Source of the DNA: CAZAPG01 sp964486935
GTDB taxonomy: Bacteria; Chloroflexota; Anaerolineae; 4572-78; J111
Reading direction: 5' to 3'
NCBI GenBank assembly: GCA_964486935.1
Contig: CAZAPG010000045.1
Span: 1 to 61,072 of the forward strand
Length of the DNA stretch: 61,072 nt
Positions 44,297-52,614 of this stretch are shown here, one piece after another; position 1 is the first letter of the stretch; each line of letters starts with the position of its first letter. A program made the translations under genes and the position numbers. The notes under the pieces are model-generated. The model was not told where the DNA came from, did not search any database, and was given only the letters and a program-made list of their open reading frames with translations.

Positions 44297-45427
44297 TCAT
44301 CCCGCCGCCATGACTTCTCGGCGTTGAGCAGCCATGGAATATCGGCCATAGTTATAGTAAGCCGCGCAAGCGCCCTCGGAGGAGACCATGCAGGTGCCGA
44401 TGGGCGTTTCGGGCGTGCAGGAGGTGCCAAATACGCGGCACTCCCAGGGTTTGATGACGCCCTTCAGCACCTCGCCGCACTGGCAGGCTTTGGGATCGGC
44501 CACGCGCAGGCCGGGCACTTCGTAGCGCAGTTCGGCGTCCCAGCCGGCAAACTCCGGCCTCAGTTTGAGGGCGCTCTGGCTGATGAAACCCAGGCCGCGC
44601 CACTCAAAATAAGGGCGTAGTTCCATGGTCTGGGCAATCACCTCCAGCGCCTTGCGGTTGCCTGGCCGTTTGACCACCCGGCTGTACTGGTTATCAACCT
44701 TTGCCTGGCCTGTTGCCAACTGTTGCAAAATCATATAAATAGACTGAAGCACATCCAGCGGTTCAAAGCCGCTGACCACCAGGGGTTTGCCATATTGCCG
44801 GGGCACAAAATCAAAAATATCAACGCCAATGATGGTGCTGACATGCCCAGGCCCGATAAAGCCATCCAGCCGCAGGTCGGGGCTATCCAGAATGGCTTTG
44901 ATGGCCGGGATAATGGTGACGTGATTGCAAAAGACCGAAAAGTTTTTCAATCCTTCGGCTTTGGCCCGCAGCAGGGTAATGGCTGTAGAGGGCGCGGTGG
45001 TCTCAAACCCGATGCCGAAAAAGACCACCTCCCGATTGGGGTTGTCCCGCGCCAGTTTGAGCGCATCCAGCGGCGAGTAGACAAAGCGAATATCAGCCCC
45101 GCCGGCTTTGGCGTCGAGCAGGCTGCCTTTTGAGCCGGGCACGCGCATCATGTCGCCAAAGGTGGTAAAAATCACCCCCTTGTGCCGGGCGATGGCCATA
45201 GCATCATCCAGCCGGCCCATCGGAATGACGCACACCGGGCAGCCGGGGCCATGAATTAAATCAACATTGGGCGGCAAGACATCTTCCAGGCCGTGTTTGT
45301 AAATGGTGTGGGTGTGGCCGCCGCACACTTCCATAATTTTAACCTCGCGCCCGGCGCTCAGGGTTTCAATTTCGGTTACAAGCTTTTGGGCTAAATCGCT
45401 GTTGCGAAATTCATCAACAAATTTCAT
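44297..45427 (-). CDS. hypD: Hydrogenase maturation protein HypD
   Basis: 376 residues. HypD blocks are all present: MEVCGGHTHTIYKHGLEDVLP, HGPGCPVCVIP, GIGFETTAPSTA, FCNHVTIIPA and the C-terminal CQCGEVLKG / WECRVFGTSCTPETPIGTC cysteine region that holds the [4Fe-4S] cluster. With HypC it carries the iron while CO and CN ligands are added. ATG 45427 overlaps the SIS stop by ATGA; a longer frame has no site. HypA, HypB, HypE and HypF are not in the window. Confidence 0.95.
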   Translation of the reverse strand: MKFVDEFRNSDLAQKLVTEIETLSAGREVKIMEVCGGHTHTIYKHGLEDVLPPNVDLIHGPGCPVCVIPMGRLDDAMAIARHKGVIFTTFGDMMRVPGSKGSLLDAKAGGADIRFVYSPLDALKLARDNPNREVVFFGIGFETTAPSTAITLLRAKAEGLKNFSVFCNHVTIIPAIKAILDSPDLRLDGFIGPGHVSTIIGVDIFDFVPRQYGKPLVVSGFEPLDVLQSIYMILQQLATGQAKVDNQYSRVVKRPGNRKALEVIAQTMELRPYFEWRGLGFISQSALKLRPEFAGWDAELRYEVPGLRVADPKACQCGEVLKGVIKPWECRVFGTSCTPETPIGTCMVSSEGACAAYYNYGRYSMAAQRREVMAAG

Positions 45428-46089
45428 TGATTGTGCTCCAATATCTGGTGGACTAATTCCCACAGGGTATGGTAAATGGTGGCCTGCGCTTCTTGAATGC
45501 GAGGCACGTAGGTGGATGAGACAATCAGGCAAAAATCCAGTTCCATGCGAGCCATTTTGCCGCCATCGTAGCCGGCCAGGCCGATGGTTAACAGACCCAT
45601 CTTTTGAGCCTGTTTGAGCGCAGTTACCACATTGGCCGACTCGCCGCTGGTGGAGATACCCAAGGCTATATCTCCGGCCTGCCCCAACGAGATGACCTGC
45701 CGGGCAAATACATTATCAAAACCAACATCATTGCCCACGCCGGTAACAACGCCAATGTCGTTGGTTAGCGAGAGGGCCGGCAGGGGGCGTCGCCCCGCCG
45801 GGGGCTGCATAAAATCGGCGGCGATATCCTGGGCATCGGTGGCGCTGCCGCCGTTGCCAAAGGCGAGCAGCTTATTTCCGTTTGCAAAGGCCGCAGCCAT
45901 AGCAGCGGCGGCAGCTACCAGCTTTTCGGCCTGGGTGTCAATAAAGTTCTGGCGAAGTTCCACCACATCGCTGCATTTTTGCAGCGTGGAGCCGCGAACG
46001 CCGGCCAGCACGTCGTCCAGGGTTCCCCCCTCCTGGTTTTGCAGAAAGGGGTACAAAAAGCCGGCCCCGCTGTTGGCTGCCTCGCTCAT
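45424..46089 (-). CDS. SIS-domain GmhA-like protein, canonical copy
   Basis: 221 residues related to sedoheptulose-7-phosphate isomerase. The phosphosugar-binding motifs are intact: FGNGGSATDAQDIAADF and GISTSGESANVVTAL. Start and stop both overlap neighbours by ATGA (HypC-like before, hypD after). GmhA-like genes recur in some bacterial [NiFe] hydrogenase operons, but their role in maturation is not known to me. Confidence 0.85.
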   Translation of the reverse strand: MSEAANSGAGFLYPFLQNQEGGTLDDVLAGVRGSTLQKCSDVVELRQNFIDTQAEKLVAAAAAMAAAFANGNKLLAFGNGGSATDAQDIAADFMQPPAGRRPLPALSLTNDIGVVTGVGNDVGFDNVFARQVISLGQAGDIALGISTSGESANVVTALKQAQKMGLLTIGLAGYDGGKMARMELDFCLIVSSTYVPRIQEAQATIYHTLWELVHQILEHNQ

Positions 46090-46355
46090 TCGGCCTGCTC
46101 CGGCTCAAGAATGGCGATGGCAAAGCCCAGGTGAACGAGCAGGATATCGCCAACCCGCACTTCGTCCACCAAATCAATAGCCACTTCAACCAACCGGCCG
46201 TTCATTTCGACGGAGGCCATATTGTTATCCAGCAGTTTGACCACCCGGCCGGGCAGCGCCTCATCGCCACAAATGGCGCAAGAGCCATCAGGCCCCGGCT
46301 GGCAGGTTAAGTAGCCGCCGTTATCTGGGTTGAGTATTGTTATCTGTTCGGTCAT
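46086..46355 (-). CDS. HypC-like chaperone with Cys-rich N-terminal extension
   Basis: 89 residues. The beta-barrel part (LPGRVVKLLDNNMASVEMNG, VGDILLVHLGFAIAIL) matches HypC, but the usual N-terminal MCxGIP is replaced by an extension of about 25 residues containing CQPGPDGSCAICGDE. The single essential Cys2 of HypC is therefore supplied, if at all, by one of these three cysteines. It overlaps the next SIS gene by ATGA. Possibly the chaperone of one of the two hydrogenases. Confidence 0.78.
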   Translation of the reverse strand: MTEQITILNPDNGGYLTCQPGPDGSCAICGDEALPGRVVKLLDNNMASVEMNGRLVEVAIDLVDEVRVGDILLVHLGFAIAILEPEQAE

Positions 46356-46358
46356 CTG

Positions 46359-46979
46359 TTATTCGTCCAGTAACCCTTTGTGCTCAAAAAAAACATGCAC
46401 CAGTTCCCACAAAATATGGTAGAGGGTTTCCTGTGTCTCTTGAATGAGCATCTCGTCAGCAGCAGGTACAACAAAGCAGAAGTCGCACGGTTCACCACTT
46501 TTTATGAGCGGCCCGCCATCACCGCCGGTCAGGCCGATGGTCAACATACCCTGGCGGCGGGCGGCGGCCAACCCGTTGAGGGTGGCCCTATCCCGGCTAA
46601 AAGTAGTAATGCCCAGCGCAATATCCTCGGCCCGGCCCAGCGTTTGAAGCTGGCGAGCAAAAATCTGCTCGTGGCCCATTGTCTGGCCAATGCCCAACGC
46701 GGTTGCCATATCGTTGGTCAGAGCGATGGCCGGTAAGGCCCGCTTGCCGACAATTACGGGGTGGACAAACTCAACCGAGACGTGCTGGGCATCGGTTACG
46801 CACGCGCCTGCGCCAAAAACCAGCAAGCGCCCGCCCCGGTGAAAGCGGCGGGCCATCGCCAGGCAAGCCTGAGAGATGGCCCCGGCCTCGGCGGCAAAAA
46901 AGCGAGTTGGGATATCGCAACTGGCCTGAAAGCGGCTGCGAGCCGTGGCCAATAGTGTTTCGTTAGCAGGGATGTTCAT
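46359..46979 (-). CDS. SIS-domain GmhA-like protein, divergent copy
   Basis: 206 residues. It keeps the fold but the first motif is FGAGACVTDAQHVSVEF, and the Ser/Thr-rich second motif STSG is changed to TTFSRDRATL. Loss of the phosphate-binding STSG makes classic isomerase activity unlikely. ATG 46979 follows GGAG; a longer frame overlaps the hypC gene. Three bases separate its stop from the HypC-like gene region. Confidence 0.8.
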   Translation of the reverse strand: MNIPANETLLATARSRFQASCDIPTRFFAAEAGAISQACLAMARRFHRGGRLLVFGAGACVTDAQHVSVEFVHPVIVGKRALPAIALTNDMATALGIGQTMGHEQIFARQLQTLGRAEDIALGITTFSRDRATLNGLAAARRQGMLTIGLTGGDGGPLIKSGEPCDFCFVVPAADEMLIQETQETLYHILWELVHVFFEHKGLLDE

Positions 46980-47046
46980 AAGCACTCCATAGCGGGTGAT
47001 TGGGGATGAGCGTAGTGGTAAACTCCAATCTCCCCAACCCCATCCC

Positions 47047-47319
47047 TCACTCAATCTGGCTGGAGGCCAGCATCTCCATTTCATCTTCGTAGGCTTCGCC
47101 CAGGCCCTGCAAAAATTTGAGCGTGTCGGCGGCTTCCTGCTCATCAATAATGCTTAAGGCAAAGCCGACATGCACCAGCACCCAATCCCCTTTTTTCAGG
47201 CCGTCGGGCAGCACCAGCCCTACGTTGACATTGCGCCGCACGCCGTTCACGTCTACTTTGGCTATCTGGTTGGTATCATCCACAAATTCAATTACCTGGC
47301 CGGGTATTCCCAGACACAT
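47047..47319 (-). CDS. hypC: Hydrogenase maturation chaperone HypC
   Basis: 90 residues with the canonical start MCLGIPGQVIEFVDD, where Cys2 binds the Fe(CN)2CO unit, and KGDWVLVHVGFALSIID. It delivers iron between HypD and the large subunit. It is followed by the divergent SIS gene, forming a HypC-SIS pair that is repeated directly downstream. Confidence 0.95.
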   Translation of the reverse strand: MCLGIPGQVIEFVDDTNQIAKVDVNGVRRNVNVGLVLPDGLKKGDWVLVHVGFALSIIDEQEAADTLKFLQGLGEAYEDEMEMLASSQIE

Positions 47320-47325
47320 AGGTTG

Positions 47326-47496
47326 CTCCTCTGAAAATAAAATTACGCAGAGTTACACAGAGACCTCACAAAGCCACACAGAGAAATATTAAAAAACTTT
47401 GTGTCGCTCTGTGTCATCTTTGCGTTCTCTGTGTTCCTGATTTTCATTCTCGGCGCTGCACCGTAGGCTCGGTCACACTCCTCTGAAAATAAAATT
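47326..47496. repeat. Intergenic insert bounded by a 19-bp direct repeat
   Basis: CTCCTCTGAAAATAAAATT occurs at 47326-47344 and again at 47478-47496. Between them are several CACAGAG / CTCTGTG inverted units (e.g. TTACACAGAG, CCACACAGAG, CGCTCTGTGTC) that can fold. The 305-bp gap 47320-47624 between protease and hypC holds nothing else recognisable. Confidence 0.6.
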
Positions 47497-47624
47497 GGTG
47501 GAGTTGTAACGGAGTGAACACTTGCGCCTGCGCGCAGTGCAGGTGAAACTACAGTTTTTCACTCCTTCGGTGGCGTGTCGCCAAACTCATGCTGACTCCT
47601 TATTTAAATAGTTGCTCGATTACC

Positions 47625-48152
47625 CTAACAGTTATTTTGTTGCTTAAGGCTCGCAAGCCAGTCATCAATCTGGGCCAGCGCCGCCGGAACAGCGGCCTGT
47701 ACTTCGGCGCTCAGCCCCAGGTCAAAATCGTCGTAGGCCGCCGGCTGGCAGCCGAGAATGTAAACCCGGGGCGGTAAAACATTCATCGCCTTGGCCAGCA
47801 TCATAGCCCGGGTTGGATTGGTATAGTGCATGTCGGCCAAAAACTGGTTGCGCTCATCAAAAGAGAGATGGTCCAGGCCGGGTACGTCGGCCTCCAGCAA
47901 ATAAAGCTGGCCGGGTTGACCCGTACGCTCCATCGCATCAATAATCAGCAAAACATCATAACCGTCCATCAACTCTTGCACCAGCCGGATGCCGGCGATA
48001 CCCGTATCCAGAACCTTGACGCCTTCCGGCAAAGTTTCTCGCTCAAGCAGGCGCTGGACCACCTCGATGCCAAAGCCGTCGTCTTGCCGTAATACATTGC
48101 CAACGCCGGCAATGAGAATTTTTTTGCAATCCGCTAATTTTTTAGTTCCCAT
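47625..48152 (-). CDS. Hydrogenase maturation endopeptidase (HyaD/HycI family)
   Basis: 175 residues. Family marks: ILIAGVGNVLRQDDGFGIEV with the nickel-binding acidic residue, LIIDAMERTGQPG with the second Asp, and the late His in ADMHYTNP. It removes the C-terminal tail of a large subunit after nickel insertion. It overlaps the Rieske-like gene by 19 bases. The likely substrates are the large subunits at 49802 and/or 58321, which both carry a tail of about 20 residues after the final His. Confidence 0.92.
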   Translation of the reverse strand: MGTKKLADCKKILIAGVGNVLRQDDGFGIEVVQRLLERETLPEGVKVLDTGIAGIRLVQELMDGYDVLLIIDAMERTGQPGQLYLLEADVPGLDHLSFDERNQFLADMHYTNPTRAMMLAKAMNVLPPRVYILGCQPAAYDDFDLGLSAEVQAAVPAALAQIDDWLASLKQQNNC

Positions 48153-48817
48153 TTCGGAATGTTAAAGCCTACCTGCAAGCGCCCATCATCGCTAATCCGC
48201 ACCGGATAGGTTTCGAGCTTTAAACCTGAGCCGTTCTGAATTTCTCCCGTGCGAACATCATAGCGGCACTGGTGCCAGGGGCAAACCAGAATGTATCCCT
48301 CCAGGCGACCGGAGGAAAGCGGCAAAATGGAATCGAGGCAGGCGTTGCGCAAGGCAAAAATTTTACCGTCGATGTTACATAATAACACATCAATATCTTC
48401 AAATTTTTTGGCCCTGAACGCGCCCGGCGGAATATCGGCTGAATTGCCGGCGGGCAGCCAGATGGGTTGCTGAATAGATGGGCTAACGGAAATCTGGTCA
48501 ACCGGGATGAAGACGGAATGGGAGGCGGGGGAAGGCGATTCTGGCTCTTCGGGCACAAAACTGTACAGCATCATCAACGTTTGAATGGCGAAATCGTTGG
48601 CCATGTGGCGTTTGAGCTGCGGCGCTTTGGCCTCGATAAGTTCCACCAGCCGGGTCAGGGCTTCGCGGTGCAAAAAGTCAAGGCAGTTGAGCAGTTCAAA
48701 GATATCCTCGCGCACTTTGGGCAGCGGTAAATCTTCAACGTTTTTAAGCAGCCTCTCGATATGCTCGGTCAGTTTTTCAAAGTCGGCGTCGCTTAAACGG
48801 GGTGGTGTCTCGGCCAT
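48134..48817 (-). CDS. Rieske-like protein of the hydrogenase operon, with a ligand substitution
   Basis: 227 residues: an N-terminal helical domain (about 1-95, LLNCLDFLHREALTRLVELI) and a C-terminal Rieske-type fold. The second ligand pair is canonical (CPWHQCRYDVRTG), but the first reads NACLDSILPLSSG where CxH is usual, so one cluster His is Asp. Cytosolic, without anchor. Rieske-like genes occur in some group 2-type hydrogenase operons, where they may accept electrons; the changed ligand would shift or prevent cluster binding. Confidence 0.75.
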   Translation of the reverse strand: MAETPPRLSDADFEKLTEHIERLLKNVEDLPLPKVREDIFELLNCLDFLHREALTRLVELIEAKAPQLKRHMANDFAIQTLMMLYSFVPEEPESPSPASHSVFIPVDQISVSPSIQQPIWLPAGNSADIPPGAFRAKKFEDIDVLLCNIDGKIFALRNACLDSILPLSSGRLEGYILVCPWHQCRYDVRTGEIQNGSGLKLETYPVRISDDGRLQVGFNIPKWELKN

Positions 48818-48828
48818 AAGCCAGTGCC

Positions 48829-49230
48829 TTAATGCTGGTGCTGGTGCGAGGGGCAGTTGGCGCGGTCGCCGGTTTGGTGACAGGCGCAATCGGCGCTGCA
48901 CTCGCCGTGGCCGCTTTTCTGCATACCGGCAAACTCATCGGCAAAGCGGCGGCCCCCTTCTTTGCGGCCCACTTCTGACAGGGAGTAGCGCGTTTTATTT
49001 AACATACCGGCGGCATCGGGGTGGCGCAGCAGGTAGCCTTCGCCAACAGCCTGCTCCAGGTAGAATTGTATTGTGTCCGGGTCGCCATCCAAAAAAACCT
49101 GTAAATCCTGCGCCGAGACGACCTCGCCCAGGCCCTCGCCCTGTAGCCAGAACATGACCTGTAAAATTTCATCGCGCCAATAAAGCGCGTCCAGAGGTTG
49201 ATTGGCCTTATTGGTCTGTTTGCTGTCCAT
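48829..49230 (-). CDS. Winged-helix-like protein with Cys/His-rich tail
   Basis: 133 residues. Residues 15-95 look like a winged helix (LYWRDEILQVMFWLQGEGLG ... TRYSLSEVGRKEGGRR). The C-terminus is HGECSADCACHQTGDRANCP followed by SHQHQH, a dense metal-binding tail. It lies between the HyaD-like gene and the Rieske-like gene with gaps of a few bases. It may store or deliver nickel or act as a metal-responsive regulator; neither is shown by sequence alone. Confidence 0.65.
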   Translation of the reverse strand: MDSKQTNKANQPLDALYWRDEILQVMFWLQGEGLGEVVSAQDLQVFLDGDPDTIQFYLEQAVGEGYLLRHPDAAGMLNKTRYSLSEVGRKEGGRRFADEFAGMQKSGHGECSADCACHQTGDRANCPSHQHQH

Positions 49231-49232
49231 AA

Positions 49233-49796
49233 TTACAACTCGTCTTCGCTTACCATTTGGCTAATGCTTAACTGCGACCCGCTCAACGCTTCCAGCCGGG
49301 GGAGCGCGGTTAATTCAGCCAGGGCGACCTGTTGCACGGCTGCCAGCACGACGGGAACGGTCGCTTCAACCGCCGGCGTCAGGCTTTCGCCCGACTCTTC
49401 CGGCCCCGGTTCGACATCTATGATGATAACCTCATCGGGCCAGATTTTAAAATATTCGCCCACAATCAAGAGATTATCCAGACTGATGACGCCCGTTACC
49501 GCTTCGGACACTCTGTCCTGAATTTCCCCGGCCGGCGGCAAACCGCCGCGCCAGCGATACAGGGTCACGGCGCCGGTTGGCCGCCCCCGCCGGTTGGCCG
49601 CCAGTATAACCACCCGGTCGTAGGGGGTCGCCAGGGCCTGAAAATTTTGCACAATGGCGATGGGTCCCCAATTCATCTCTTCGATTTCAACGCCGGGCGG
49701 CCAATCAATAGCCCGAAGCTGGGGCAACAACTTCGGGCCAAGGGAGAAATCGCGCAGATTGTGGTAGCCAATGACCCCTACCAGCGTTCGGCGCAT
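49233..49796 (-). CDS. HyaD-fold-like hydrogenase accessory protein
   Basis: 187 residues beginning RRTLVGVIGYHNLRDFSLGP, which aligns in position with the GxGNxLxxDDGxG start of maturation proteases but keeps only one Asp. The middle PYDRVVILAANRRGRPTGAV parallels their LIIDAxxxGxxPG block. It starts five bases after the large-subunit gene. It is probably a degenerate or specialised endopeptidase relative dedicated to this hydrogenase. The match is weak. Confidence 0.5.
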   Translation of the reverse strand: MRRTLVGVIGYHNLRDFSLGPKLLPQLRAIDWPPGVEIEEMNWGPIAIVQNFQALATPYDRVVILAANRRGRPTGAVTLYRWRGGLPPAGEIQDRVSEAVTGVISLDNLLIVGEYFKIWPDEVIIIDVEPGPEESGESLTPAVEATVPVVLAAVQQVALAELTALPRLEALSGSQLSISQMVSEDEL

Positions 49797-49801
49797 TAAG
49801 G

Positions 49802-51676
49802 CTATTCAACCCCGCAGGCGCAGGTGGTCACTTCGCGGGTGATCATCTGGTCGCTGCCGTCAACAATAATATGGGTGGTGCAGGGCATGCAGGGGTCAAA
49901 ACTGCGGATGGCCCGCAGAATGTCAATCCCCTTGTAATCCTCCGCCGATTTGAAATCTTCCAGAATGGGGGTATTGAGTACGGCTTCTTCATACGGGCCG
50001 GGCGCGCCCCACGGGGTTTTGGGCGCGGCGTTCAGGGTGGATGGGGTCAAAATCTGGTAATTGCCGATGACGCCCTCATCAATGACCAGATGGTGGCTCA
50101 GGTAGCCTCGACCGGCGCCCCAGAAGCCAACCCCAATTTGCGTGCCGCGCTGGGGCAGTTCATATTTGGCGCTGACCTTGTTTTCGCCTTGGCGCAGCAG
50201 TTGCATGGCCATAACCCAGCACTCCATAGTGACCATGGCCGAGTAGGGGATGGCATAGGCGCGGGCGCGGTTGCGTTCAAGGGCGTTCCAGCTTTGGGGA
50301 ACCTGCCACTCAAGTTGGACGTCGGGCAAAACGCCGCCGGGCACGGCGATTTTCAGGCTGTGGCCGGTGGCCTCTAAAAATTGACTGGGCGGTAGTTTTT
50401 GCGCCCTGGCCGTTAAATAGAGGCGGGCGTAAGCGCCGGCCTCCATGGGCATACGGTCCCAGGTAAAAGAAACATCCCAACTGTAGCGGTCGCGCCAGCT
50501 TTGCTTGCCGGGCTTGGGTTTGGTTTCTTTGTTCCAGGGGTGGTTGGGGCTGAGGGGCAACCCCACCGGGTCTTTGGGGAAGCGCTGCCCATCCCACATT
50601 TCGTAATAAGAGTGCTCGACAAACTCTTCGAGGCCGGCATTGACCCGGCTCAAATCGGTGGTGACGACCTCGCCATCCACCAAAATGCCGGGCGTAGCCC
50701 AGCGCGCATTGCCCCAGGTGTCCATATTGGCATAGCTGCCGTCGTAAACATCGGGCCGGTCCCACACGCCGCTATCGGCCATGGTAGCCGGGCGCGCGCC
50801 GCATTTGGCGTAATCGGGGTTGTAATCTAGCATAAAATCAAAGACATCGTTCCAGATACCGACCACTTTTTGGCCGTAATCAAAAAATTTCTGGATGCGG
50901 ACGTAAAGCTCGTTCATCACGCTGGTAGTTATGGTGACAGCCACGCCCCCCGGCACCACCGATTGCGGGTGCGGGTATTTGCCGCCAATTAAAACATACG
51001 CCTCGCGGGCTACGCGGGTCATTTGCAGGGCTTCCACGTAAAGTTTGCCGGTGAGGGGGTTGAGGTCCACCATAATCTCGCCGATGGTTTTGTAGCCGTG
51101 GATATGGCCGAACCTGGTTTCGGTGGTTTGGGCCTTTTCAAACAGGGCGGGGTTGGTGGCCATGACCAGTTGCTCGGAGTAGTCGGGGCCGGCCAGCAAA
51201 AAGAGGTGAAGGGGGTGGTCGTACAGATATTCAATGGAGAGCAGCATATTGCGCACCAGCGTGCCCAACGGCGGCGGCGAAATGCCCAGCGCCATCTCCA
51301 GGGCCAGCGCCGATACCGTGGCGTGGACGCCGCCGCACACGCCGCAAGCCCGGCTGCTAATGTAGGCCGCGTCGCGGGGGTCGCGCCCTTTGAGAATCAC
51401 CTCGTAGCCCCGAAAGAGGGTGGCCATCGAGTTGGTTGACAGCACTTTGCGTTCCTGCAAATCAACCACGCTGTGAAAGGCCAGCGCCCCGGCCACGCGG
51501 GTGACGGGGTCAAAATCTACGTTTTTGATGAAGCCGTTACGGGCCAACAACTCTTTCATTTTATCTTCATTGTCGGCCAGCGAGACGGTTTTGTAGGCGT
51601 AAGGGTTTGCCACCCCTTCTTTAAGATAGGCGTTCCCCTGCTCGTCAAATTCTACAGGGAGGTTTTTGAAGCACAT
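49802..51676 (-). CDS. [NiFe] hydrogenase large subunit (main enzyme)
   Basis: 624 residues. Nickel ligands: C111/C114 in SRACGVCGGVHAT and C596/C599 in FDPCMPCTTH, with His602 before a 22-residue tail ending TTCACGVE that should be removed on maturation. Start MCFKNLPVEFD is shared with the second large subunit at 58321. It is separated from its small subunit by five small membrane-protein genes. Catalyses H2 = 2H+ + 2e-. The sequence looks like an uptake-type group 1/2 enzyme; the exact subgroup needs a tree. Confidence 0.95.
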   Translation of the reverse strand: MCFKNLPVEFDEQGNAYLKEGVANPYAYKTVSLADNEDKMKELLARNGFIKNVDFDPVTRVAGALAFHSVVDLQERKVLSTNSMATLFRGYEVILKGRDPRDAAYISSRACGVCGGVHATVSALALEMALGISPPPLGTLVRNMLLSIEYLYDHPLHLFLLAGPDYSEQLVMATNPALFEKAQTTETRFGHIHGYKTIGEIMVDLNPLTGKLYVEALQMTRVAREAYVLIGGKYPHPQSVVPGGVAVTITTSVMNELYVRIQKFFDYGQKVVGIWNDVFDFMLDYNPDYAKCGARPATMADSGVWDRPDVYDGSYANMDTWGNARWATPGILVDGEVVTTDLSRVNAGLEEFVEHSYYEMWDGQRFPKDPVGLPLSPNHPWNKETKPKPGKQSWRDRYSWDVSFTWDRMPMEAGAYARLYLTARAQKLPPSQFLEATGHSLKIAVPGGVLPDVQLEWQVPQSWNALERNRARAYAIPYSAMVTMECWVMAMQLLRQGENKVSAKYELPQRGTQIGVGFWGAGRGYLSHHLVIDEGVIGNYQILTPSTLNAAPKTPWGAPGPYEEAVLNTPILEDFKSAEDYKGIDILRAIRSFDPCMPCTTHIIVDGSDQMITREVTTCACGVE

Positions 51677-51691
51677 AGTTGCTCTCTCCTT

Positions 51692-51967
51692 TTAGGCAAG
51701 TTTAAACACCTGGGCCACGCCCACCAGATTTTCGTCAACGGCTTCAAGCCCCTCATCCAGGGTGGACAGCGCGCCGTTGATGGTGGTCAGATGGCTCTCC
51801 AACGGGGCCGTGTTATCAATAATAGCCTGCAGCCCGCCGGCCAGCGCGGCCAGATGGTCTCCGGCCCGGCGCAGGGCGATAATGATGCCCACCAGATAAA
51901 CGACCAGCACCACCACCACAATCAGGGCGGCAGCCAGGGTTAAATAGGTCAAAATTGTGGGTAACAT
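51692..51967 (-). CDS. One-helix membrane protein 5 of the hydrogenase operon
   Basis: 91 residues: a long N-terminal membrane helix at about 4-33, then an amphipathic helical tail with heptad-like spacing (LAGGLQAIIDNTAPLESHL, TLDEGLEAVDENLVGV). No Cys. It is the gene directly before the large-subunit start. It shares plan, not clear sequence, with its four neighbours. Confidence 0.75.
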   Translation of the reverse strand: MLPTILTYLTLAAALIVVVVLVVYLVGIIIALRRAGDHLAALAGGLQAIIDNTAPLESHLTTINGALSTLDEGLEAVDENLVGVAQVFKLA

Positions 51968-51976
51968 GTTGCCTCC

Positions 51977-52321
51977 TTAGGGCTGCTTGCCGGCGGCGCC
52001 GTTGGCTCGCGTGGCCAGGGTGGATTTAATGGTTGCGGTGTGGTCGTGAATATTGCCGGCCACCGATAAAATGGTGGTGGCGACCTTGATGGTATCTTCC
52101 AGAGCCTTGATGTGGCCGGTATTTTCGGCGATGCCCACGCCGGCGGCGGCCATTTCGGCAAAGTAGCGCTCGATGTTGCGGGCGGCTTTGTAGGTGCGGT
52201 GCAGCAGGTAGACGGCCAGCGGCAGAATCACCAAAATCACCACGGCCAGCAGTACGGCCCAAATAATATAAACGGCTTGCGGAACAATGACTTCCTGGAA
52301 TAAGGGCGCGTTCATCATCAA
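51977..52321 (-). CDS. One-helix membrane protein 4 of the hydrogenase operon
   Basis: 114 residues: a short external segment, a membrane helix at about 15-41 (IIWAVLLAVVILVILPLAVY), then a helical cytosolic part with a TGHIKALEDTIKVATTILS stretch. The IKALEDTIK and TTIIWALEDTNK segments of proteins 4 and 1 look related, which suggests duplication. It overlaps protein 3 by four bases. Confidence 0.75.
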   Translation of the reverse strand: MMMNAPLFQEVIVPQAVYIIWAVLLAVVILVILPLAVYLLHRTYKAARNIERYFAEMAAAGVGIAENTGHIKALEDTIKVATTILSVAGNIHDHTATIKSTLATRANGAAGKQP

Positions 52322-52611
52322 CCCCCCTTTTGCTGCAATACGGCTTCAATAGTGCCGGTTAAATGTCTGTCGGCTACTTCCAGCCCCCCGGCCACGGCGA
52401 TTAACCCCTGGTTGAGCTGTGTTACCTGCACCGGCAAATGGCCGGTTTCGGTTTCGATGGCCCGCAGGCCCAGCCGCAGTTTGGCCAGGTAGCTGTTGGG
52501 ATGGCCGCCGATAGCTTCCAATAATTGAATAATCCAGTAAAGATAGAGGGCCAGCGCCCCAAAAAAGATAAGGGTGACAAGGGCGGATAGAACCATCAGT
52601 AATACCAGCAT
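52318..52611 (-). CDS. One-helix membrane protein 3 of the hydrogenase operon
   Basis: 97 residues: membrane helix at about 3-31, a HPNSYLAKLRLGLRAIE helix and a Gln/Leu-rich amphipathic tail (VTQLNQGLIAVAGGLEVADR). No Cys or metal motif. Tightly packed with the adjoining genes. Confidence 0.75.
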   Translation of the reverse strand: MLVLLMVLSALVTLIFFGALALYLYWIIQLLEAIGGHPNSYLAKLRLGLRAIETETGHLPVQVTQLNQGLIAVAGGLEVADRHLTGTIEAVLQQKGG

Positions 52612-52614
52612 CGC

